64,000 nucleotides of DNA from Colias croceus (GCF_905220415.1 NC_059553.1:9634501-9698500), one strand, 5' to 3'; positions 27,641 to 42,000 are shown, counted from the first letter of the stretch. The notes: a model not told the origin generated them from the sequence alone. Translations and numbers: made by a program.

Positions 27641-27800
27641 TTTAAGCTATTGCATAGCTTCTATCGCCTTCCAGCCTTTCTCGATTCGGTCCCCGCGCTC
27701 GAAGGCCCGGGGACCGAATCGAGAAATTCCGCAACGAAAAAACCTCACGCTCCCCACTCCGACGGACGCAGGTGTGGCTTGAAGGCATAGCATGCAATAG
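27641..27800 (+). repeat. Interspersed repeat R1, copy 1 (with foldback)
   Basis: One of four near-identical copies sharing AAGCTATTGCATAGCTTCTA, CCTCACGCTCCCCACTCCGA and GGTGTGGCTTGAAGGCATAG. The ends GCTATTGCAT and ATGCAATAG are an imperfect inverted pair. This copy has an extra perfect 19-bp inverted duplication (27677-27695 with 27708-27726). Confidence 0.8.
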
Positions 27801-29170
27801 TAATTCTGCAATCAAACTGTGTGTAGACTAATATGAAAAGGCATTATGTAAATAAAAGTAAGCTGACTAGTGCTAAATGATTCAGGCTGTGATAATTGTA
27901 CCTAAGTACTAGATTTTATGAATTATATGACACTTTGTGATACACAAATTTATAAATAATGGCCAAACCATATTACACAGTAAATAATAAAACTCAACCC
28001 TAGTTTCTGTTTCAGTACTTGCAACTACAACCACGTGTTGCACAAAATTCCTTTATTTTTTTTTCCTTTTTAAATCATTACCTAAATCCAAATCCCATCT
28101 GCTGACCGTACTCCAGTCTTCACTTACTGAATTGTTTGTCGATATAACTTCCGCTAACACTAACGAAGCGCACATCCCAACATTTCCACTCAAACTAGGT
28201 ATCTAATTTTAGGCACCAATGAGTTATCCGAATATAAGTTCTGCGGCTTGGACCGTCTTGAAAAGTTCTGAAGATTTCACTGTCCGATTTGTCATATTCA
28301 CGTGTTCTGAAATTATTTCAATATGTTGAATATAATTTTCATTTTATAAGCTTATGTATGCAGTGTAACATATTATTGATACTGCTCTCACATATTTGGC
28401 ATAATTATTATAAAACTTCCAGAAAAATACGAAAAATGGCAAGCCATGATAAATCACATTTGTTACAATTTTATGAGCAATACGCGTCATAAACACATAC
28501 ACAACTTAGAACTATAGTTACGAAAAATGTTTTAAAATTAGTTACCTATTTATTATTACTTTACAACGTTTCTAAAATTTACGGCGAAAACGCGAGCTGA
28601 CTGTCAGCAATTCAAAGTATTTTAAGTCAAACAAGCACACTGCTGTATTCCATTATTAATTGTTCCGCGCAAACAAATGTGAATTTAATTTCAGTTACAT
28701 TTATAGCGCAAACATTCGCAAAAAGGGATTTTAACAAACATTGGTCCTTCACAACCCTTACATTAAAACAACAAACAATCTGAATTAGATTTACACTCGA
28801 GTAAAACCCAATTGACACCGAAATAGCTGGTAAACGAATTTTATTTTTCACGTATACACAATGGAGTGAAAAGCGGGCAATAATAATTAATTTTTATTCG
28901 ACGGCGCGAGTCGCTTGGAGTGCAGCCAGGTGAAAATTTAAATTTTTTACCGCCATCGAAGACACGACACGTTTAAGGGTAGATGGGAAATGGGTTGTTT
29001 TTTGCACCTAAATCTTTCCCCTTGTTTAACACATAACTGAAATTTTGGCCTTGTAGAAGATTTCCGCGTTTTACTCTAATACTTAAATACGCTAAGATTG
29101 ATAATGATACAATTATAACATCTAGGTATGTACTTATTACCTATATCTTCCGATTTCTAAGTTTAATTTA

Positions 29171-29370
29171 AAACTTTGTTTGTTTGTTTGATTGTAATGA
29201 ATAGGCTCATAAACTACTGGACCGATTTTAAAAATTCTTTCACCATTCGAAAGCTACATTATCCACGAGTACCTAATATAGGATGGGTTTTATCCCGGAA
29301 ATTTCACGGGGACGGGAACTATGCGAGTTTTTCTTTGAAACCGCGGGCGGAGCGGCCGGCGAAAATCTAG
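29171..29370 (+). mobile_element. 5'-truncated Helitron
   Basis: Shares ACTACTGGACCGATTTTAAA and CGGGAACTATGCG with 1336-1560 and ends AAAATCTAG. The hairpin is mutated. Confidence 0.68.
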
Positions 29371-29518
29371 TGCATTATAAATTCCTCCTATCATCTAACA
29401 TTCAGTTATTAGTTCATATAAGTATAACTTTAAATCTTAAGTATGCAAAACTAGTATAGCTTACCTAATCCATCATGCAGCTGAGCATGCAGCATGCTAA
29501 TAATAATAATTAATTATT

Positions 29519-29766
29519 AACCGACTTCAAAAAAAAGGAGGAGGTTATCAATTCGGCCGGTATTTTTTTTTTTTTTTTTATGTATGTACACCGATTACTC
29601 CGAGGTTTCTGAACCGATTTACGTGATTCTTTTTTTGTTCGATGCGGGATGGTGTCGAATTGGTCCCATAAAAATTTTATTCGGATAGGCCCAGTAGTTT
29701 TTATTTTATGAGCATTTTTGTCTGTAGGTATTTGTAAATTTTGCAAGTGCAAGTTTGAAGTCGGTT
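29519..29766. mobile_element. MITE with AACCGACTTCAAA termini
   Basis: AACCGACTTCAAA at the left pairs with TTTGAAGTCGGTT at the right. The interior has GGAGGAGGTTATCAATTCGG and CCGATTACTCCGAGG, shared with 49017-49190. Confidence 0.72.
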
Positions 29767-30200
29767 GTTTTTAACGCAGTTATCACTTGTCTGTCTATAC
29801 CGACCGTTGGTATCTAATTATATTATCTGAGCTTTTGATAAGATTTTGATAAATTTATCCATATACGTAGTAGTGTAATCGTTAATTAGTGTGTTTAAAG
29901 CAGGGTTGGCACGATTAAATCATTTTGATTTAAATCATGATTTAAATCAACCGATTTTTTCAATAAAAAGCAATGATTAAAACAAAAAGGTTTTTACTTT
30001 AACGGTAATTTTACACATAAAACAGATTAAGATAATATCTTAATTAAAAACTAGGGTCGTTTAAATCTGAGGGATCAATATCACTATTATAATATTTGAA
30101 TAAAAAAACTAGTTTTCCAGCCTTTTCGACTCCCAGGCGGAAAAAGTTTGTTTGACATTCATTAATTAGGATTGTTTCAATAAATCGTGCTGCTCATTTC

Positions 30201-30279
30201 ACTCATTATGTAAAATACTTTGATACTTGTAATAGTTACGGAATAATCGCCTGTGCACACTTAACGATTACATCCTGTA
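30201..30279. mobile_element. Fragment of the Tc1/mariner-like element found at 38900
   Basis: AATAATCGCCTGTGCACACT and ACGATTACA match the right end of the element at 38900-39436. Confidence 0.7.
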
Positions 30280-30539
30280 GGTATATAATATTATGTTTTT
30301 TCTTTCATGGCAAACTCTACGAATGTATCTGAAGCTATCTTGAATGTCTGATAAAAATCTCCAACCGCAACCGCCGACGAATGCGGATGTGCCTGTCTTT
30401 AAATAAATTGAATGGTATATTTATAAGCCAAATGGGATATCGAAGTGGAGTAATGGAAAATGTTACCTTTTCAAATCCTTCCAGCTTATAAAAAACATAT
30501 TTGAAGTATTGACATCACTACTACGTACTATACCTATAA

Positions 30540-30700
30540 CACAAAGTCGCTTTGTCTGTCCCTTTGTGTGCTTAAATCTTTAAAACTACACAACGGCTTT
30601 TGATGCTGTTTTTTTAATAGATAGAGTGATTCAAGAGGAAGGTTTAGTATAATTTATTATGTTTTAGACAAAGCGGGCGAAGCCGCGGGTGGAAAGCTTG
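30540..30700 (+). mobile_element. Helitron-like repeat (AAAACCTAATAAATTATA subtype)
   Basis: Plus-oriented copy ending GCGGGCGAAGCCGCGGGTGG and an eroded CTTG. It matches 40395-40580 in reverse. Confidence 0.55.
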
Positions 30701-31997
30701 TATTTAACCAACACCTTATTTTCAACTTATTCACTGTTTGTTTTACTATATCTTATGTGTAGGGCATTTCTTTTTATGTCATAATTTTAGCACAATATTT
30801 TTGTTTATAATAATAAGCTTTTTATAAGAAATAAAATAATATGAATATATAGGCACAATTATTAAAGCACTACCCTTTCCGATAATTAAAAAAATTTTGT
30901 TTTATTATTTTTTATATTTTTTATTAAATATGTATTATTATTTAATATATAATATTATGTACAAACAAAGTAACAATTATTTATTTCCAATATTAATAAC
31001 AACGCCATCTATTATCACCTGCTTGTATTAATAAGAAACTTACTCGGTAGTTTTTCATTTTGGTAATATTATGATGTATTAGTAGGTACAGGATTTTTAA
31101 TAAAGATGGCTCTGATAACATCGAAAGTTTTCAGGTTGTTCAAAATAATACACTAATTACTAAAAATTGCCAGTAACCACTAATATTTATTTGGTTATTG
31201 GCAATTATAATAAGAAAGATTTTAAAGTAGATATTCTGCTAGGCGACTTATATCTAGAATGCCAGTTTTAAGAATCTTTCTACTTTTTCTCTTCACTGCT
31301 AGTTACTTACCTATTTTTTGAAATAATAAAAAAAATCTCAGCTTTCTAACTCCGAATATGAAGACGTAATGTCAGATGTACTAAGCAGTAAAATTAATAT
31401 TGTATTACTGCATTATAATCCGCGTTACCAAATCTATGAATTATGTATTTTTATTGTAAAAAATGTTTAATTTTACAACACACAATAATATTGTTACGTT
31501 ACAGGCTTTTTTATACAAAAATTAACAAATTATTAATACCAACTACCTAGGTACATAAAGATTTAGTTCAAATATTAAAGTTTTTGTTCAAAATAACTAA
31601 GTAATACCATGGACCCAATAAATATGTAATACTTAGTTAATATTTTGAAAATATAAATTTAAAAAATATAAGTATTTCTGATTAAAAAAAAAGATTAATT
31701 GTGAATGTTTTTCAATTGTTTATAAGTTTGTTTTATTTAAACTAATCACCATGTGTTCTCTCGGTCAACGCTCGACCTATTGACCTAAACAGAGGAACGC
31801 AACAGTTTTAAAATTTAAGTTAATTTATTAATTTTAATAATTAATTAGTGTCTAAATGAAGTTGCTTTTTTTATTAAAAAACAAAATCTATTTATGTGTA
31901 AAAAAATTTTAAATACGAAATTACGAAACTTAGGTACACGTACCTAGCGTCATGATCGTATGAAATTTACGAATGGTATTGCTTGATCTGTAGTCTG

Positions 31998-32122
31998 TAC
32001 TCCCGTCCGACTAGGGCCCTTCCGGCCTCCACTCAAGCGACAGCCCAAGCCGAGGTTCGTGATTCTCGTCAAGGGGAGACGCCCTTGTGCATATCGCTAC
32101 CGGGGTGAACCTTCAGTTCACA
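31998..32122 (+). mobile_element. Non-LTR retrotransposon 3' fragment
   Basis: Shares CACTCAAGCGACAGCCCAAG and GGGTGAACCTTCAGTTCAC with the minus-strand copy at 3471-3680. Confidence 0.62.
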
Positions 32123-32689
32123 GTTATGTATAATAATTGGTGTCCCAAGCCGTATTGTGATTTGTTTACCCTAACTGTTAACCACCTAACTGTATATTTT
32201 CAAAAAGCCCTTTTAACGACCTTTATTATTTATTTAACGATTACGGTGCACAAAACATATTTACATTGAATGCTGTAAAAAAAAATTATTAAAAGTAATC
32301 ATTTGTTTTTCAATCAGAATGAATCACAAACTTTGATAGGTACATAGTTAAAAAAAATAGATACTGAAGTAGGTACTTACTTTACAACTGTAAAAATGTT
32401 TCAAATCTGTGGTACAAACACTAAACAGCTAATTGTATTTAATGATGATTCATATTGCTATCATCAATCTTTATCATTTCATTGAATTGTGATATTTTCA
32501 TCAATCGACAATGCCTAACGGTTCCGATTAAAATTTTTTGCGTTTACAGTACATACAAACAGATTCAAACGAAGCTTTTGTTAAAAACTGGGCCATCATT
32601 GTCCGCGAAACAATTAAACTTTATAGCTGTAAGTATCAATAGCGCAAAAAATGTTGAAGATGTCTGATCTCACACATTCGCAGCACAGA

Positions 32690-33003
32690 TTCGCAGTTGT
32701 AACCGCGCTCGCGACGACCGGTGGCTAGTCGAGCGCGCGCATCGAAGAAAAAGAATTTTATTTAAATTTTGACGTTTGAATTTTTTTTATGTGCACTTGA
32801 ATTTAGACTAAGGTCAATACATACTATTAACTCATCTCCTACCAATAACCATAGATAATTATTTTTTACATAAAATTGATGTAACTTTGTTATTGTATGC
32901 TAATTAAGTTTTTGTTTACATTCAGTAATAAGTGCTTCGTCTTGTTACAATTATGGTGTGTTTTGTGAGCGTTCAATTTTGTTAGATTGTAAAGCATTTT
33001 ACA
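32690..33003 (+). promoter_or_regulatory. Probable promoter and 5' UTR of the TEP gene
   Basis: A GC- and CpG-rich patch (32700-32745) stands out from the AT-rich surroundings just ahead of the first coding exon. A 10-codon upstream ORF (ATG 32953, stop TAG 32983) is in frame with the main start. No TATA box or NF-kB-like site was identified with confidence. The transcription start is not known. Confidence 0.45.
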
Positions 33004-33080
33004 ATGAAGTGGTCAAATCTTTTGTTATTGTTGACCCCGGTTTTGGCCAATGTGAGTGAATTACCACAGAATATTACAAG
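33004..33080 (+). CDS. TEP gene exon 1: signal peptide
   Basis: The exon encodes MKWSNLLLLLTPVLANVSEL and a few more residues, a typical secretory signal with probable cleavage after VLA, then an N-glycosylation sequon NIT. The start is chosen because an in-frame TAG lies at 32983-32985 and no other in-frame ATG intervenes. Donor GT is at 33081 (phase 2). Confidence 0.9.
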
Positions 33081-36000
33081 GTATGTTTTAAATTAATAAT
33101 AGATACCTAATTAATCTCTACAGGTCATTGATATTTCGTTCCTTACATAAATGACTATGATTTCATCTCTCATTAAAAAAAGTTTTTTTATAGGTATTAT
33201 AACTACAGTAGGATATGTTTTGGTATAGAGTAATTTAGGTACCTACCCATTACAAAGTATTTTTTGTTGATGAATCAATTCTGAGGAAAACAATAATTAC
33301 GTTGTCATTAAAAAGATTTACTTTTCAATTCAAATAAGGATTGATGATTCATGTTCGTTTCGAAGGCAAGGGTAAAAAAAGATATGCCGAACTTTGCTTG
33401 TAGATAATAATTTTATTTAATGATAATTAGTATCCGACCCGAACCAAATTTGATTTTTATTATGTATTGAGTATCGTCATTATTATCTCTGTTATAGAAA
33501 TGACGAGAAATCCTACACAGTCATTACCAAATATTCATGTTTATTTGAAAATATAACAATTAGTTACCTAATTAATTTGAACTTACAAAAAAACAATGAA
33601 TTCAGAAAAGTAAATAAGTAATATTCCAATTTACACTATAAGTGACTACTACCTCGATGGTGTTATAAAAAAAAATACATTTTGCTTTTTTTAAATCATA
33701 GACTAAAATAAATAATTGTCCATAGACACAACTCTCTTTCATCTAACCACGTTGTACTTATATGTATTCTCTTTGATCTAACCGACTTAATAAAATGTCT
33801 AAAACCATTCAAGAAAATACGTATAATTTTCTTGCAATAACTAATGAATGATTATAATCATTTAATTAATATGACTGTTTCCTGGCATTCTCCTTATAAT
33901 TATAGCTCAATAACGTCACTGTTTTTGTGAAGATAGACTGATTTAATAACATACTACGAGTACATACTAAGTGCTATCTAATTACTATAAGCTATACACA
34001 CGTGTGCGGCTTTCGTTAAAAATTGTTTTCTTTATTAGCCCCTTGACAGTAATATTATAAGCTTGACGTCCGTTTAGGACCATATTAATGCCAAAGTGAG
34101 GTGTCTAAGGTTTGAGAAAGCTTACGTCAAATACAAGAAACTATTTAAACAGCATATAAGAATGGTTTAGAATATAGAGCTAGCGCGCAAGAGCAACTTT
34201 TGTCTCCGCAACTATTTTGTCTCTCCCACCCATGGGCTAGTAAGAAAGTGCGCGCACGTAGCGACGCAACTTCCCATCTTAGCTGAAGTTATAAATAGTT
34301 GGTCCTCACCATCTTGTGATATCATTTGAATATGTACCTACAGATCAAAATATTTTCAATAGTAGTATAAAAGTACATTCAGGATCAGCGATGCTAAGCT
34401 ACGAAAGAGGACTTACGACTGCTTTCTGAATTGAGTAGGTATTTGACGTTAAGAACATCTCTTAAGAGCCAGCGCGCACGAGCAACTTTGTCTCCGCAAC
34501 TATTTTGTCTCTTGTTGATGCTACTTACAACCCCATGAATAAATAAAAATAAAACATTTTAATATTTTAATTTACGTATTACGTATCAACGAAAAGTCAA
34601 TAACCTCCCACAGAAATAACCTTTTACCAATGTTTATTTACACAAATCATTTTCACATATTTTCATAAAAAAAAACAATATTTGTCCTCAAAAACTGCAG
34701 AGCCAACCTTGCGACTTGCATACTTGACCTACAAACACATTTCCTTATGGTAAAGAAGAGTCATCTATAATGTTTCCGACATTATAATAAACGTGACTTT
34801 GTGTATAGACATTTCAATAACAAAGTACATTAATCTAATTGCAATTTGTAAAGAAATATAAAATAACACTAGTTTTTTTCATCATTGACGTTGAAGCAAA
34901 GCAGACTTATAAATGCAGTCAACATAAAATTATTCTTAAAAAAATACAAACCATTTCTCTTTATATATTATTATGTAGATAGCCTTCCTTTATGAGCTAT
35001 CTTACATAGACATAATGTAAACACAGCTAATTGGAACTAACAGTTTTTGTTTTCGAAGTGAGAACGCTCTAATTAAGGGTCGGATTTGCAAAAAAATCTC
35101 ATAGGCTATTTATTTTGGAAGATTTTAAGCTCATTATTATTTAAGACTAGCGGTCCGCCCCGGCTTCGCCCGTGGTACATATTCAAGTTTTCTTTACATA
35201 AGAACCATCCTCGAACTTCAAGGAATATTATTTAAAAAAAATTAACGAAATCGGTTAAACCGTTCTCAAGTTATGCGCTTACCAACACATTTTGGGATTC
35301 ATTTTTATATTATAAGATTATCATGCTAAGAGTGCAGCGGAGCATTGCGAGTAAAAGCGCGAGGCACAGCTAATTGTAAAATAAAGTTAATAATTTGAAA
35401 AGAAAACTTCGAAAGATTTCTTAATAAAATCATCTATACTTAACTCCCTTCCAGTTCACCATGCACAGACAAGAACCACCTGTTCCTGGTGCCAGGGGTG
35501 TTAACAGCTGGCGGCACGAACAGGGCCTGTCTCTCCAGGTTCCACCCTGAGGGTCCAGCGAGGATGCTGCTGACATTGATGGTGAATGGAGAGTCTGTGA
35601 GCGCGTTGCGACAACTTAATCCTGGTAAAATATTGAGACAAAAATTAACTTCAGTTGTTGTTGTAACATAAGTTTTACTGTAATCAGTTCTAGTTCTTGA
35701 AATAATTCAGATTACTTTGAAGCTAGTTTTTATATTTTCTTAAATAAGCAGTCGTGCTTGACAGCAGAAAAGTTCGTAATAAAGTAGAAATTAATGAATT
35801 GTTGTTGTAAACGAATTTGAATTTGAAATATAAAACAGAAAAAGAAACTAATCGAGGAAGAGAAGTTCCTTCTAACACAAATGAGCTTAATCATTTAACT
35901 GAAGATACTTTCCTCGAAATGATGAAAATTTGTGAAAACAAGAATAAAATCTTTTATTTATTGATTGTGTTACTCTTTTTACAGGTGATGGCGGTTGCTT

Positions 36001-39000
36001 GGATATATCGGTGCCACTTCAACCAAATTCTAAAGCAGAATTAGTTGTGAATGTGAGGTAAGCTGACATTTGAAACTGGCACATTAATTGATCATCAACA
36101 TTCGTTCATTTGTTTTCTTACTTCGGAGACATGACTTTAAATCTTAAGACAATTTTGTCTTACTTTTTCATAATATTTTTATTTCACTTCCGAGAAAGGC
36201 TTCTTATAAATCGACAAATGATCTCACCTATACACGTTTAAACGGACAGATTTAATTTAATCTTTGTACACTAATCAATATAACAACAAGACAAGGAGTT
36301 TATTTTATAAATGTGTTTTGTTCTTTAGGCTGTATTTATTTATAACATTAACATTACCAGGTACCCAGAAGCATCCTGCACCTGGGAGCGTCGAGTTCCC
36401 CTCCGGATCTCCAGCGGGAGGCTGCTCATCATCCACACGGAGCGCGCCAAGTATCGACCTGGTGACCTGGTGCGGTTCCGCCTGATTGCTCTGAAAGCTG
36501 ATCTTACTCCTGCGCATACTAATGTAAGTAAAATATATGTTTTTGAAATGTAGGTATTATGTGATATCAGCATTGTATGTTCATTTTATTCATCACTCTC
36601 CCTGCTCGCAGCGGTTCTTTGTAATTTTTTAACAACTAAAAAAACCGGGCGAACACCGTTTCGCCACCAGGGACACCTCTTTGCTATAAACCTCACGGAG
36701 CCCGAGATCTTTCCAACGAATGCAAAACCGTGGAAATCGGTTTGTGCATTCTGGAGTTATAGCGTCAGGAAGGAAAATCTGACTTATTTTTATATAGTAG
36801 ATTATTATCTTGGGCAAATGCAGCAAAACTGACGCAATTTTACACAATACAATACGTGATACTGGCAAATAGTCGTATCTTGCTGTGAAGAAAGAAAAAA
36901 AAACATAACTTTCTTTTGTGTATAGATTTTATTTTTATTTATAAGAGGGTATCTACAAAATTAAGAAACTGGATCCTACCTGAAGATGATTTGTTCTTTT
37001 AAATATTTTTTTCTTATAAATCATGTTTCTGAACGAATGCATTCCCTTTTCTTGTAAACAGTCAATATGAATTATTAAATTAACATTGCGCAAACAAATC
37101 TCTCGATTTTTATGTCTTCTTTTACAATTTTGTTAATTTTCTTCTACTTACTTTTAGTTACGTTCCCAATTTTAACTTAGTTCAACTAAGCATTAAATTA
37201 AACGGAACTTGTATTCCCTAAGTTCAGCTGTGTAATAGGTACTACTTGAGCTTTTATAAGCACAGGATGCGAACGGAATGCCGTCTAACGAGAGAGGTTA
37301 GAATCCAGTTTTTATTGCATTAATATCCCTTTAGGATGTTATTGCGTATATAGAAGCCTTGTCACCTTCTAAACTAATAATTTTTGTGAGATAAAGTTAA
37401 AACTGCAGTCATTAAATAAAGACTAAAACTAGTTTAGTTTACTTCTATAATTTGAAAGTGGTTTAGTTTATTCTTAAAATATTTATGCACGACACTTTTT
37501 CTTATCCCTTTCACCGAAAAGCTGCAAGTAATCAATGAGTCAACTAAAATTAAATACAAATAACTGTTCATCATAATTCGCGACGTGTATCCATTATTTG
37601 ATATAGCAACCGGTCTTGTGGTCGGGTTCATGGTGTCGGTAAAAAAAATGACGATTAGTGGAATGGCTAGAATATTCTTGAAAAAATTGTATAGAAAATT
37701 TGTTATTAGCAGTGGCGTACTTTAAGATGAAGGGCTAAATCATAAAACATTAAAGTTCTACTCTACTTTAGTATAAGACACTCGAGAAACACAAAATGAT
37801 CTTTTATACGATTGACATTATACAGGTTTCCTATACTTTTTAAATTAGTAAAAGAACAGAACTTACATAGTCAATAAGACGCAAACAACTAAATAGTAAA
37901 TACTAATATTTAATTGTAATAAATAGAATTTTAGAAATATCTGCACAAATATTAATACTTCGACAAGATTATTTCGTTCTAGCTATGGGCTGTAGTATGT
38001 ATTTTAGTTTTTACAAATATATTTCACATAAGTAAACACAGTTATGCTATAGACAAAAATAGTTTGGAAAATCCAAAAGTGCACGCCTCATAATCTCATC
38101 CTTTACAATAAAATTGATTATTTATAAAGAACTATAAATATAAAAAAGAAATAAAATAAAACAGTTGGAAAAGTAAAAAAAGCGGTACCGTAATAATTGA
38201 GCTATTTTTCTTGTGGCCCCACCTAGATGTGAAACTGCGCAGGTTTAAGGGACTGACTACCAACTCATTTTTTTAAACCTAATGGTGAATTTTGAGTACA
38301 CTATAAATATAAAAAAAATAAAAATAAAATAAAGAATATATATAGATATACTAAAATTGGATGAATGGAGAACAGTCAATATTTTTTTTTTGTTTATTTA
38401 ATAACAATTAAACCACATCGAATCAGACCCTGAAAAATGAAAGGGTTCTATTCCTGAGCATACTCAAGCGTAAGAGAAAAAAAAAGACTCGATTAGTAAA
38501 GTATTTCGGTCGCTATCGTGTTAACAAGAAAATCCTCCGCACATACAGACACACGGACGTCCAAGACAGAACTTTTTTAAACTGTTTTTTAACTAGTTTA
38601 AATAGCAAAACTGACATCAAAAATATCATGAATGTTAAAAATAGTGTTTTTTCTTAATATGTGTGTGTATTAGGGATGCGCCGAATACCGAATACATATT
38701 CGGTATTCGGCATATTCGGCATCTTTTTCACTATTCGTATTCGGCCGAATTATTCGGTTTAGGTGCCGAATATATTCGGTATGAGTATTTCTTCTTTCTT
38801 GGCTATAGAACTAAATAAATAACTTCATATTATGAATGAGTTATGTCATACTATACACAAGTCAAAGAAATCCTATGAAGAATGTTTGAACCTAAGGTAT
38901 ACAGGGTGTAATCGTTAAGTGTACACAGGCGATTATTCCGTAACTATAACAGATATCAAAAAACCTTAAACTGATATTGAAAGTACTATACCTAATGAGT

Positions 39001-42000
39001 AAAATGACAATAATAATTTTTTAAAAATAAAACGAGAAATATCCAAAAATGTTACATGAAACGCTCCCATACATTGTGCTATACAATGTTCGAGACGACA
39101 TCCTCGATTTGGAATACCATTGTATTCCACATCGAGCTCTATTTACAGTCTCTAAATGAACTTTCATTAAAATTTGCGAAATAATTATAGCACAAAATCA
39201 AATAACAAAGCAAAACCTTTCATATTAAATGTTTGAAATAGTCATATTTCATACTAAATGTATGGGAGCGTTTCATGTAACATTTTTGGATATTTCTCGT
39301 TTTATTTTTAAAAAGTTATTATTGTCATTTTACTCATTAGGTATAAGTAGTACTTTCAATATGAGTTAAAAGTTTTTTGATATCTGTAATAGTTATGGAA
39401 TAATCGCCTGTGCACACTGAACGATTACACCCTGTATAAAATAAAACGATCATTACATTTCAAACCAACGTTTATTTTGTAAATTTACATCAACATAATT
39501 TAATCATGTTTATTATTAGAACTTAGTCAGTATTTAATATTTATAATACTTTAAATCCTGAAGTCTGAAGACAATGCTTTTAGTCCCAATAGAAAATGAC
39601 ATTACGTCCGCTCATATTGCAAACACTAACTTAAAGTAAAAATATAAAATTTTTAAACAATTTAAAAATTTTAATATTTTGTGCGAAGTTTCAACACAAC
39701 TGAGACGGCACGGAGTGCGCGGGCGATATACGCGGGTGGCGGGCGGTGAGGTAAGGCTCGCTCGCCACCGAGCCGGCAGCTACTTGCGACCCGTTAGAAC
39801 CGGTTTACGCATCAAAACACGTCAAAACATTGAACCGAATAATTCGGCCGAATATTCGGTTCGGTAAGGTTCTAACCGAATAGTATTCGGTATTCGGTTA
39901 TTCGGTGAAACCACTATTCGGCGCATCTCTAGTGTGTATGTATTATCTTACAAGTGCAATGTATGATACATAAAGACATTTTAAGTTTGAAAAATCAGAT
40001 GTTTTGCGCGAAGTGACAGTAGTACCCACCTCAACGCTTCGCTTATGAGGCGTGCAATATTTTACATTACATCATTAGCTACCACTACTTACATGTTTAA
40101 AACTAGCCATTTACTCATTATCCTGTTAATCACATTAAACTGCAGCATGTTTACTAAAAGTCAGCGTAACACTGACACAGTTGCGACGAGTTGTGGTATG
40201 CAAATAAGTTGTTTACATTATTGATCAGCCGTTTTATAGTTAATACATTTCTCTTTGTATTTCCGTTGTTTATTAATGTCATTAGATATTTTATTATCTC
40301 CATTTATCAATGAAGTGCTAAACGATAACTTCGGATTAGAATCAATTTATAAGTTTTATTTGTTTGGATTATAAAGTTGTTAATTTGTTCATAACTAGCT
40401 TACCGCCCGCGGCTTCGCCCGTTTTGTCTAAAACCTAATAAATTATACACTAAAACCTTCCTCTTGAATCACTCTATCTATTAAAAAAAACCGCATCAAA
40501 ATCCGTAGATTTAAAGCATACAAAGGGACATAGGGAAATAGGGACAGAGAAAGCGACTTTGTTCTATAAGTATTATGTAGTGATAATATGAGAAGTTATA
40601 TCTGTCTATATTTTTAAATTTAACTTTATTACTATAATATGCTGCATATGCGCGATATTCAATTAAAATACATATTATGGTAAATTATTATAAGTAAAGC
40701 CTTGTTTCCACTTGAGCATGCTCAGGCGAATGAGCGGCTCATTTGGCCGAGCTGCTCAAGTGGAGACGCCTGAGCATGCTCGGGCCGCGCGTGCTCAGAC
40801 GTCTCCACTTGAGCGGCTCGGCCAAATGAGCCGCTCATTCGCCTGAGCATGCTCAAGTGGAAACAAGGCTTAACGAGGTGCTATAACTTATGTGTATTAT
40901 TTTATCCTGTTGCCTTGTAGTATCATAATAATATTATACTTAAGCCGCGAAAATTGAAAGATATTATTTGTATAGGTAACTACTAAGCTTTTTCTATCAA
41001 ACCTACTATTTTCTTACAGGTATTTCAATGTGTAGGTACCTATTATCAATCGCTTTCTAATATTCGATTTAAATATTTTCAGATAGACGAAATCTGGCTA
41101 GAAGGTCCCCGAGGCGCATGGGAGGGTACAAGACTTTCCCAATGGTCACGGGTTCGAACCCGTTTCGGTATCGCTCAACAGCAATATCAGTTGGACGAAC
41201 TCGCGCCAGTCGGCAAATGGACGATCCGAGCTAGACTGGCTGATGGAACGCAGGTTTGTTTCAGCGCCATCTATATTTATATACAGGAACTACTTCCATA
41301 TAAATATAATATACGTATACAAACACGAAGTTATAAATTTAAATAAATGAGATTATATATTTTTAGCGTATTTATTTATTTTAAAGAAACATAAAAAAAA
41401 CTTAAATAACAATTATTATTATAGATTAAATTGGAAATGTGATAGATTAATATCAGCGCCATCTATGATTTATTGCGCTAACTACAATGAGGTTTCGCTA
41501 GCACTGGCCATAAACATTTCAATTTAAAAAGTTTCAGAAAAAATGGTGTTCTGTCAATGTTTTAAACATTATTATTGAATTTATAATTTTGTTTTGAACT
41601 CATTTTAGATGAATTTTTAATAATTCACAAACATTGGCCGCAAACAATAAAAAAAAAATTTACAGAAAAAAAAATGGAACGCCGATTTGAAATTTTTACA
41701 TTTTATTGTATTTTTTTTTTCGACATAATTTTATAAGATTTTATAGGTATTTGTTAAGGTATTTGTTTTCACTAATAATAATTATGCATAACAATTGTTT
41801 GAAACTTATAAGTACGAAAGAAAAATATTAATACATTTTTAAATAATAACGGATTCTATATGTAGGTATGTAGATATCATACATTTTTGAATTTTTAGGG
41901 TTCAGCGCTATTTTCAGTAGCCAATTACGAGTTACCGCCATTTCAGCTGACGGTACGACACTCGCCACGAATTTTAAGATCTAGTGAAAGGCTTGTTTGG

